Positions 5,781-12,028 of a DNA stretch of 16,556 nt are shown in pieces. Positions within the stretch are counted from its first letter, which is position 1. Each line of letters begins with the position of its first letter. A model generated the notes under the pieces. The model made no database searches. It was given only the letters and a program-made list of their open reading frames with translations, and had not been told where the DNA came from. A program made the translations under genes and the position numbers. The DNA is from CAZJTL01 sp964548905 (GTDB lineage Bacteria > Cyanobacteriota > Cyanobacteriia > Cyanobacteriales > Xenococcaceae). The stretch spans positions 1 through 16,556 of the forward strand of contig CAZJTL010000112.1 in assembly GCA_964548905.1 (NCBI GenBank), written 5' to 3'.

Positions 5781-6647
5781 TTATTTGTCCATTAGTTGTT
5801 GTATAGTTCGATTTGCTTGAGAACCATAACCACCACCAAACAAATTGAAGTGATTGAGAACGTGATAGAGATTATAAATCGCTTTACGTTGCTGATAGCC
5901 TCGATCTAGCTCCCATACTTGGTTATAACCCCGATAAAAGGCGGCTGGAAAACCTCCAAAAAGTTCGGTCATGGCAAGATCGACTTCACGATCGCCATAA
6001 TAGGTAGCAGGATCTAAAATGACTGGTTCGCCATCAACAGTGCAAGCAGCATTCCCCGACCATAAATCGCCATGTACTAAAGCTGGTTGAGGCTGGCGAG
6101 CGGCTAGTTTTTGTCTAACTGCTTCTACTACTTGGCGATAATCGGGAAAACTACCACCCCTACGTTTAGCTAACTTTAATTGATAGCCGATGCGATATTC
6201 GGCAAAAAAATCCGCCCAATTTGATGTCCAATCGTTAATTTGCGGAGTCGAACCAATAGTATTGTTACGTTCCCAACCAAACTGCGAAGCACCACCAAAC
6301 TTGTGCATAGCAGCCAACTGACGACCCATTGCTTCTGAAGCCTGACTGCTAGTACTACCAAATTCTAACCATTCCATCGCTATATAACTGGAATTATCTG
6401 CTATTCCCCAGCAAATTGGTTTGGGAACACGAATACTATTAGTAGCAAGCATTTGTTGCAAGCCTAGCGCTTCGGCTGCAAACATTTCTACTTGAGTGGC
6501 TTGATTGAGTTTAACAAAGTAGGTTTGACCCTCACCAGAAACAGCATAGCCTTGATTGATACAACCACCACCCACAGAACGGCGGTTTTCCATCTGAAAG
6601 CTTTTTCCTGTAACTTGAGAAATTTCTTGAGCAATTTGTGTCCACAT
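5781..6647 (-). CDS. Fructosamine kinase family protein
   Basis: A 288-residue member of the fructosamine-3-kinase/ketosamine kinase family, ATP-dependent enzymes that phosphorylate sugars attached to protein amines so that the adduct falls off (protein deglycation). Visible: SVGGGCINQGY (24-34, nucleotide loop), YFVKLNQ (43-49, K46 for ATP), AMEWLEFG (90-97), MGRQLAAMHKFG with FGWERNNTIG (107-132), catalytic VHGDLWSGN (191-199), metal-binding LDPATYYGDRE (211-221) and DLAMTELFGGF. Length is normal and no key residue is missing. ATG 6647 is preceded by GGGAGA on the minus strand, inside a 9-bp tandem repeat that overlaps the leader. The exact substrate is unknown. Confidence 0.93.
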   Translation of the reverse strand: MWTQIAQEISQVTGKSFQMENRRSVGGGCINQGYAVSGEGQTYFVKLNQATQVEMFAAEALGLQQMLATNSIRVPKPICWGIADNSSYIAMEWLEFGSTSSQASEAMGRQLAAMHKFGGASQFGWERNNTIGSTPQINDWTSNWADFFAEYRIGYQLKLAKRRGGSFPDYRQVVEAVRQKLAARQPQPALVHGDLWSGNAACTVDGEPVILDPATYYGDREVDLAMTELFGGFPAAFYRGYNQVWELDRGYQQRKAIYNLYHVLNHFNLFGGGYGSQANRTIQQLMDK

Positions 6648-6657
6648 GGTTAGTTTT

Positions 6658-6684
6658 CTCCCTTGTCTCCCTTGTCTACCTTGT
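6658..6684. repeat. Three 9-bp tandem units CTCCCTTGT
   Basis: CTCCCTTGT occurs at 6658-6666 and 6667-6675, followed by CTACCTTGT at 6676-6684. Read on the minus strand, the first unit contributes the purine-rich AAGGGAG in front of the fructosamine-kinase start, so the repeat may supply its ribosome-binding sequence. Confidence 0.7.
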
Positions 6685-6820
6685 CCTGTCTTAACCCATC
6701 AATTTATGGCTGACAGACTATTAGGCGATCGAGATGTCGAACAATTGGGCCAAAATAAATATCTGATTTGAAGAACTAACTTAAAATCTTAAAATAAGAA
6801 TCGAAGAGATAAGTAAAAAA

Positions 6821-7402
6821 ATGGAAGCGATCGCTATTCCCAGAGGATTTCGAGTCACCCCAGAACAGTTCGAGCAACTGGCATCTGCCGAACAGCTAGC
6901 AAGACTGGAGTTAACTGCAACTGGAGAATTGATAGTGATGAGTCCGACTGGCGGAACAGCAGGTAGAAAAAATAGCCGTTTAACCCAGCAACTGAGAAAC
7001 TGGGCAGATCGAGAGTTAACTGGAGAGGTATTTGATTCTTCTACAGTATTTGTTTTGCCTAATGGAGCAAGAAGAAGTCCCGATGCTAGTTGGATTAAAC
7101 TAGAAAGGTGGAATCGACTGACTCAAGCGCAACAAGATGGATTTCCCCCGATCGCGCCTGATTTTGCGATCGAGCTAGTAAGTCCTAGCGATTTGAAAAA
7201 TCAGCGATCTGAAGATCTACAGGCAAAGATGCGAGAATATTTAGATAATGGCGTTAAACTTGGTTGGTTAATCGAGCCATCAGCGCAAACAGTAGAAATA
7301 TATCGTTTCGGACAGCAAGTAGAGATCTTACATAATCCTCAAACCCTATCAGGAGAAGATATTTTACCTGGATTTACTTTAGATTTAAGCAAGATTTTTT
7401 GA
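6821..7402 (+). CDS. Uma2 family (DUF820) putative PD-(D/E)xK nuclease, second copy
   Basis: A 193-residue Uma2 protein of a different subgroup from the one at 990. It starts MEAIAIPRGFRVTPEQFEQL and has LARLELTATGELIVMSPTGG (26-45, E30), RRSPDASWI (84-92, D88), PDFAIELVSPSD (113-124, E118), K136 in DLQAKMREYLDNG and a closing GFTLDLSKIF. All core positions are kept, so it looks intact. AGAGATAAG upstream of ATG 6821 could be the ribosome site. It is transcribed divergently from the fructosamine kinase and converges with the phosphotransferase gene. Cellular role unknown, as for the family. Confidence 0.92.
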   Translation: MEAIAIPRGFRVTPEQFEQLASAEQLARLELTATGELIVMSPTGGTAGRKNSRLTQQLRNWADRELTGEVFDSSTVFVLPNGARRSPDASWIKLERWNRLTQAQQDGFPPIAPDFAIELVSPSDLKNQRSEDLQAKMREYLDNGVKLGWLIEPSAQTVEIYRFGQQVEILHNPQTLSGEDILPGFTLDLSKIF

Positions 7403-7569
7403 ATTTCGCGATCGCCGATTCTAGCAAACAAAAATCTCTTACGTCTACGCGATGGTAAACAATGTAGCTGCTGCAAGCGACGCTGTTGTCCGAACGTGAT
7501 TCCAGAATGTCCATTCGCTCAGATACTTATATGTTCTGCAACTAGATGACCATCCCAAAAAATGCTGTA

Positions 7570-8457
7570 TTATCCGTCCTCATAAACATTACGTAATGTT
7601 CTCTCTCCCATTGCTAAGTGCTTTGGATTATCAACCATCCCTGTATCTAGCAGCACCACACCAAAAAGTATTGCCCATCCCTTAGCACGCTTTAGTGTAG
7701 CATCAGAAATATTTCCGTAGTCTGCGATCGCTTGTTGGCGTACATTTCGATCCGCAAAAAGCATCCATATAGAAGCAAGATCTGTTGCCAAATCTCCTGA
7801 TGTAATATCTCCCCAATCGATAATGCCTGATATCTCACCGTTCTCAACTAGAATGTTGCCTGGGTGAAGATCCCCATGTAGCCATGTTGCCCGAACATCA
7901 ATAGGCGCACTCAAAGCTTCATTCCAAATATTTTTAATCTCTAAAGAAATTAGGTCTGTTTTCGTTTCCAACCTTTGCATACGCTCCTCTACAGAAGCCG
8001 CCCTCTGACTTAAGGCTATACCTCGTACTGGATTTACAGGCGCATTTAATGGCGCAGATATATGCAGCGATCGCAGGAATAATGCAAAGGGTGTTGCCTG
8101 ATTTTGATTGGGTTGCTGTCGAGTGGCAGTCGTACCAGCTAACCACGGCAGGACGCTCCATTTCCAAGGATACCCTCGTCCTGGCTTACCTAATCTGTAA
8201 GGAATTGGAACGGGTATAGTTAGTCGATCTGCTAGTACAGGAAGCCAGATTTGCTCATTTTCGATTAATCGAGCTGCTGCTTGGCGACGGGGAAGCCTTA
8301 CAGACAATCGATCGCCTAGTCGAAATATGGCATTATCCCAACCAGAATCAATGGGATAAATCGTCAGGTGCTTTAAATCTGGATGTTGTTCTGTCAGCAA
8401 GCTGTAGACAAGAGGCACATCTATTTCAAGATCCGATCTGGGTGTTCCTATCGACAT
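7570..8457 (-). CDS. Aminoglycoside phosphotransferase (APH) family protein
   Basis: A 295-residue kinase-like small-molecule phosphotransferase. Visible: an N-terminal lobe with SGWDNAIFRLGDRLSVRLPRR (38-58, nucleotide loop and lysine/arginine-rich strand), the hinge SVLPWLAG (101-108), catalytic loop LHGDLHPGN (193-201) and metal-binding GIIDWGDITSGDLATDLA (211-228, D214). The family includes aminoglycoside and other antibiotic kinases but also choline, homoserine and unknown-substrate kinases, so resistance should not be assumed. It follows the broken azoreductase on the same strand after a 47-base gap and may share its transcript. ATG 8457 (MSIGTPRSDLEIDV) is the natural start. Confidence 0.88.
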   Translation of the reverse strand: MSIGTPRSDLEIDVPLVYSLLTEQHPDLKHLTIYPIDSGWDNAIFRLGDRLSVRLPRRQAAARLIENEQIWLPVLADRLTIPVPIPYRLGKPGRGYPWKWSVLPWLAGTTATRQQPNQNQATPFALFLRSLHISAPLNAPVNPVRGIALSQRAASVEERMQRLETKTDLISLEIKNIWNEALSAPIDVRATWLHGDLHPGNILVENGEISGIIDWGDITSGDLATDLASIWMLFADRNVRQQAIADYGNISDATLKRAKGWAILFGVVLLDTGMVDNPKHLAMGERTLRNVYEDG

Positions 8458-8504
8458 AGATTTTCTTTCAGTTTTTGCAAACGATCGAATGTTACTATAT
8501 CGCT

Positions 8505-9000
8505 CTACCTTCCCACCAATTGAGCCACTTGGGTTCGTGCAGCCGCGATCGATTGAGCTAAACTCGTGCCACCAAACTCGTCATTTTCAACATTAACGAA
8601 GGTGATGTCAGTAATGCCAATAAAGCCAAAGATCGTTCTCAAATAAGGATTTTGATAATTTAGCTTTTCGTTGCGCTCACCAGGTTCAAAACCAGCATCG
8701 CCTCGCGCCGTGATAATAAACATTTTCTTTCCCAGTACGAGCGGCTTGTAAGGATTTGCAGAATCCTCTGGTTCAAAGGCAAAGGTTCGCCCAACTCTGA
8801 CACTTTGGTCGATATAAGCTTTAAACCCACTAGGAACGCTGAAATTGTACATGGGGAATGGGATGGCGACCGACATCTCGATAGGTGATGATATCGTTAG
8901 GATGAGTCTGTTTCCAAGCCTCAACAAATTCTCTTGTGAGCCTGCGAGAGTGAGAGCGATCGCCTCTGGAACTGGAATCGATGTGTAATAAGTGTGTCAT
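8505..9000 (-). pseudogene. FMN-dependent NADH:quinone/azo oxidoreductase (AzoR family), internal deletion with frameshift
   Basis: The two halves of an AzoR-type flavodoxin-fold reductase lie in different frames. The N-terminal part from ATG 9000 reads MTHLLHIDSSSRGDRSHSRR...ITYRDVGRHPIPHV. The C-terminal part continues PMYNFSVPSGFKAYIDQSVRVGRTFAF, KPLVLGKKMFIITARG and FGFIGITDITFVNVEN to the stop at 8505. In intact AzoR about 44 residues separate the PIP and PMYN segments; here they abut at about 8850-8856 (CCCCATG on the minus strand), so roughly 130 bases are missing and the frame shifts. The FMN-binding N-terminus and PMYN loop survive, but no continuous protein can be made. AGAAG precedes ATG 9000. 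It is divergent from the AraC gene. Confidence 0.85.
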
Positions 9001-9144
9001 AGTTACTTCTGGATAATTACCATTCCAGTTTAGGTAAACCATCCAAGCTCAACTATCTAATTCTGGTGAAACTATCAAAATCTTGGGATCTATTTTTAAG
9101 GTAAATGTGAATACAATCAAAATTAGAAGAGTTAAGTTGGCATC

Positions 9145-10017
9145 ATGAAGACTCCCTCCACCGATCGGATTGAATGTATGTACTCGTCCATTTTGTCCAG
9201 CCGCAACCAGGGATGGGAAAACATTTTAATAGAGCAGTTCCAAAACCCTGCGGGAGAAGGAAAAACTTATTACAGCGACGAACACGCTATTTGTTTGTCC
9301 CTTGCACCTCGTCCAGTTCGCTTTTTACAAATTAAGGGGGACAAAACTCACACGAGCCTGTATGGTAAAGGAGACATTTCTGTAACCCCTGCTAAGACAG
9401 CGTTTTTTGCTCGTTGGGATGGAGACGATCTATATTTACAGATTCGGATTGCATCTAGTTTCATCCAAAATGTTGCCAGAGAAGCCCTCGATCGAGATCC
9501 CGATCGCTTGGAATTAATCCCCGAATTTAGGATTCGCGATCCTCAGCTTGAAGCGATCGCCCTTATGCTACTCGCCGAACTCAAACAGGATAATTTAGGT
9601 GGTAAGCTTTACATCGATTCTCTGGTAAATATCTTGGCAATACATTTACTCAGAAAATATACGGCTTCTAAACCACACCTCCCGATTTATGAAGGTGGAT
9701 TACCCCAACGTCAGCTTATGCAAGTCTTAGAATACATCCACGAATATTTGGATCGAGACATCAAGCTGGCAGATTTAGCTCAATTGCTAGGCATGAGCCA
9801 ATTTCATTTCAGCTACCTATTTAAGCAAGCGATCGGGACTTCTCCTTACCAATATTTACTTCAACAACGAGTTGAAAGGGCAAAGCAGTTATTGAGACAA
9901 ACAGATCGATCGATTATGGATATTGCTTTAGAGTGCGGTTTCAACAGTCATAGCCATCTGAGCAAACAGTTTCGACAGTTTACAGGTATGACACCGAAAG
10001 CTTACAGAGTAAGCTAA
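9145..10017 (+). CDS. AraC family transcriptional regulator
   Basis: A 290-residue regulator. The N-terminal 180 residues are a sensing domain without a clear ligand signature. The C-terminal AraC/XylS DNA-binding domain starts near 190, with helix-turn-helix 1 in KLADLAQLLGMSQFHFSYLF (207-226) and helix-turn-helix 2 in SIMDIALECGFNSHSHLSKQ (256-275), closed by the family signature FRQFTGMTPKAYR (276-288). The conserved GTSPYQYLLQQRVERAKQLL linker is present. It is divergent from the azoreductase pseudogene across a 144-base spacer, an arrangement in which such regulators usually control the neighbour. If so it has lost a functional target here, though it may act elsewhere. Confidence 0.92.
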   Translation: MKTPSTDRIECMYSSILSSRNQGWENILIEQFQNPAGEGKTYYSDEHAICLSLAPRPVRFLQIKGDKTHTSLYGKGDISVTPAKTAFFARWDGDDLYLQIRIASSFIQNVAREALDRDPDRLELIPEFRIRDPQLEAIALMLLAELKQDNLGGKLYIDSLVNILAIHLLRKYTASKPHLPIYEGGLPQRQLMQVLEYIHEYLDRDIKLADLAQLLGMSQFHFSYLFKQAIGTSPYQYLLQQRVERAKQLLRQTDRSIMDIALECGFNSHSHLSKQFRQFTGMTPKAYRVS

Positions 10018-10061
10018 ATACACATCGAAATATATTTTGGTTGTTTTTTGACTTTAGTTTC

Positions 10062-10080
10062 TTGTTTAAGCCCCAAACAA
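10062..10080. terminator. Weak hairpin downstream of the AraC gene
   Basis: TTGTTT (10062-10067) and AAACAA (10075-10080) pair around AAGCCCC between two convergent genes. The stem is short and AT-rich with no T tract, so termination is only a possibility. Confidence 0.25.
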
Positions 10081-10121
10081 TGAACTATGAACCATGAACT
10101 ATGAACTATGAACTATGAACC
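10080..10121. repeat. Six 7-bp tandem units ATGAACT / ATGAACC
   Basis: Six heptamers run head to tail from 10080, with ATGAACC in units 2 and 6. This is a typical cyanobacterial short tandem repeat. It runs into the 3' end of lipB and supplies its stop codon and last residues. Confidence 0.88.
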
Positions 10122-10792
10122 TCAACGTTAAATACCTCCGCAAAAGCAACAGCTATATCTTTTTTAACCCGATCGATCCCGATTTCTGGTAAAAACTGTG
10201 CAATGCTTCCTACTGGTTTATCGACGATACCGCAGGGAACTATATCTTGAAAACCACTGAGATCTGGGCAAACATTTAAGGAAAAACCGTGCATAGTAAT
10301 CCAACGGCGTACTTTAATCCCGATCGCGGCAACTTTGTATCCTTCCAACCAAATACCAGTTAAACCTGGAATGCGATATCCCTCTAAACCGTAATTGCTC
10401 AAGACGCGAATAATCACTTCTTCTAATTGCCTGAGATACCAGTGTAAATCCTGCTGGTAGTAGCGCAGGTTGAGAATGGGATAGCCGACAATTTGCCCAG
10501 GACAATGATAGGTAACTTCGCCTCCTCTTTCGACGCGATAAATTTGGCGATCGCTGTTATTGGGGTCGAATTTAAGAAAATCGAGACTGGCTCCTGTTCC
10601 CAAGGTATAAACTGGCGGATGCTCTAATAAAAGCAAAATATCTTCTAAATTTGCCTTAAAAATTCTTTGTTCGACATGCGATCGTTGCCATTCCCAGGCG
10701 ACGGCATAAGGTACTAAACCCAAATATTCAAGCAGACATGCTCTTTTTTGAGCAGTCCCATCATGGTTAAAATCATGGTTTTGTTCGAGCAA
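10106..10792 (-). CDS. lipB: Octanoyl-[acyl carrier protein]:protein octanoyltransferase
   Basis: LipB moves octanoyl groups from acyl carrier protein to lipoyl domains, the first step of endogenous lipoate synthesis. Signatures: LLLLEHPPVYTLGTG (53-67), RGGEVTYHCPGQIVGYPIL (89-107, the RGGxxTxHxPGQ box), catalytic K153 in GYKVAAIGIKVRRW, MHGFSLNV (167-174) and catalytic C187 in IVPCGI. Length (228 aa) is normal. The start given is TTG 10792; the nearby ATGs are out of frame, and conserved sequence begins only around CLLEYLGLVPYAVAWEWQR, so the true start could differ by several codons. The last few residues (HSS) and the stop lie inside a 7-bp tandem repeat. It is divergent from hpf. Confidence 0.94.
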   Translation of the reverse strand: MLEQNHDFNHDGTAQKRACLLEYLGLVPYAVAWEWQRSHVEQRIFKANLEDILLLLEHPPVYTLGTGASLDFLKFDPNNSDRQIYRVERGGEVTYHCPGQIVGYPILNLRYYQQDLHWYLRQLEEVIIRVLSNYGLEGYRIPGLTGIWLEGYKVAAIGIKVRRWITMHGFSLNVCPDLSGFQDIVPCGIVDKPVGSIAQFLPEIGIDRVKKDIAVAFAEVFNVEVHSS

Positions 10793-11266
10793 TTTAAAGA
10801 ATCTTGAAGTTATATAAAGGAAAAATAAAAAGAATTCTTAGATAGATGTTTTAGATAATACAAAATGTTAGTCTAAGATTATAAGTTACAACAAATCAAA
10901 TAGTTTCTCAAGGGTAGATTAAATCATAAGTAATTCTCTGCATTCAAGCTGGCTATGGAGGTTGGCAATAGCAGGAAACTAACAAGTATTGAACCGAACG
11001 ACTAATTAAGCAGTTTCTCTACTGCATTTTATCCAATTAGTTATTTATCGATTGAACTAGTTGAAAAGTCGGTTTAACTATTGAAACTTTTTAGATCGAG
11101 GGAGAGTAATTAACAACAAAATTTTGGGAAATCCAAAATTACTTAAATTAACATATCGCTCCAAAACGACAAATGAAGTATCGGCATTATTCAAGTCCAG
11201 CAAGTAGATAAACTACTGCCCCTATTTTCTCAAACGAATACAACTTAATAAGATGGAGTATCTGGT
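10793..11266. promoter_or_regulatory. 474-base spacer, probable long leader of hpf/lrtA
   Basis: No gene is evident. It must hold the divergent promoters of lipB and hpf. Two hairpins lie nearer hpf: TAGTTGAA/TTTAACTA (11058-11080, one G-U pair) and AATTTTGG/CCAAAATT (11120-11140, perfect, loop GAAAT). In Synechococcus the homologous lrtA transcript is known to have a long untranslated leader affecting its stability in the light, so a similar leader is plausible here. That is inference from family and spacing. Confidence 0.45.
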
Positions 11267-11878
11267 ATGAAGCTTTTGATCCAGGGCAACAACATTTCAG
11301 TCACCGATGCTATTCACGACTACGTTCAACAAAAGCTAGAGAAAGCTGTTAGTCACTTCAATAATATTACTACGAAAATAGACGTTCATTTATCTGTAGC
11401 CAGAAATGCTCGCATAGCCGACAAACATAAAGCAGAAGTAACCGTATATGCGAATGGCACAGTCATTCGAGCGCAGGAGGGAAGCGAAAATCTATACGCC
11501 AGCATTGACATGGTATCTGATAAAATCGCCCGACAGTTGCGTAAATACAAGGAAAAACATCTATACAAAAAAACTCATGCCCAAGTAAAAACTGCTGAGG
11601 TTTTGGAAGCAGAACCAATTCAAGAAGATTTAATTGGCGATCGTAGTGTCGAATTACCAGATGAGGTTGTTCGAGTTAAGTATTTTGCTATGCCGCCGAT
11701 GACTGTTGAGCAAGCATTGGAACAATTGCAAATGGTAGATCACGATTTTTATATGTTCCGCAATAGTGCTACCAATGAAATTAACGTGATTTACACTCGC
11801 AATCATGGTGGTTATGGTGTGATTCAACCTCGCCAAAATAATGGTAATGCCAATGGCAATCAAAATGGTTTTCACTAG
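11267..11878 (+). CDS. hpf: Ribosome hibernation promoting factor, long form (LrtA/HPF)
   Basis: A 203-residue long HPF that binds the decoding region of the 30S subunit and dimerises ribosomes into inactive 100S particles in stationary phase or darkness. The N-terminal S30AE domain is residues 1-98 (MKLLIQGNNISVTDAIHDYV, KIDVHLSVARNARIADKHKA, DMVSDKIARQLRKYKEKH). An acidic linker follows. The dimerisation domain is about 133-187 (EVVRVKYFAMPPMTVEQALE, DHDFYMFRNSATNEINVIY, GGYGVIQP). The tail is rich in Asn and Gly (NNGNANGNQNG). In cyanobacteria the homologue is the light-repressed LrtA. The start MKLLIQGNN is typical. A long leader upstream and a strong hairpin with a T run downstream suggest its own transcription unit. 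Confidence 0.96.
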   Translation: MKLLIQGNNISVTDAIHDYVQQKLEKAVSHFNNITTKIDVHLSVARNARIADKHKAEVTVYANGTVIRAQEGSENLYASIDMVSDKIARQLRKYKEKHLYKKTHAQVKTAEVLEAEPIQEDLIGDRSVELPDEVVRVKYFAMPPMTVEQALEQLQMVDHDFYMFRNSATNEINVIYTRNHGGYGVIQPRQNNGNANGNQNGFH

Positions 11879-11909
11879 AATTGGGGGCTAGGGATTAAAA
11901 AATAAATTT

Positions 11910-11970
11910 TTGTAGGGACGTTCCATGGAACAATTCGGAGGTTCTCTCCGAAGTCCCTACAATTTTTTTT
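11910..11970 (+). terminator. Palindrome-rich element followed by eight T, likely hpf terminator
   Basis: Outer arms TTGTAGGGAC (11910-11919) and GTCCCTACAA (11953-11962) enclose the 12-base palindrome GTTCCATGGAAC (11920-11931) and an inner hairpin TTCGGAG/CTCCGAA (11934-11952), then T8 at 11963-11970. The GC-rich stem plus T run, 31 bases after the hpf stop, fits an intrinsic terminator. The layered palindromes also resemble small dispersed repeats of cyanobacteria, so it may be a repeat serving as terminator. Confidence 0.75.
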
Positions 11971-12028
11971 GACAAGTATCTATCGCAATTTCGCTCCAAT
12001 CTTCTTACGCAACTCAACCCAATTTTTT

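Noticed and set aside
7403..7569. Possible gene fragment between the second Uma2 and the phosphotransferase gene
   Set aside because: Translations on both strands show stops and no family motif.
7570..8457. Antibiotic resistance determinant
   Set aside because: Only general APH-family motifs are seen; the family is broad and the substrate cannot be read from sequence.
10955..11005. 16-codon ORF in the hpf leader (MEVGNSRKLTSIEPND)
   Set aside because: No clear ribosome site or conservation evidence; too short to support.
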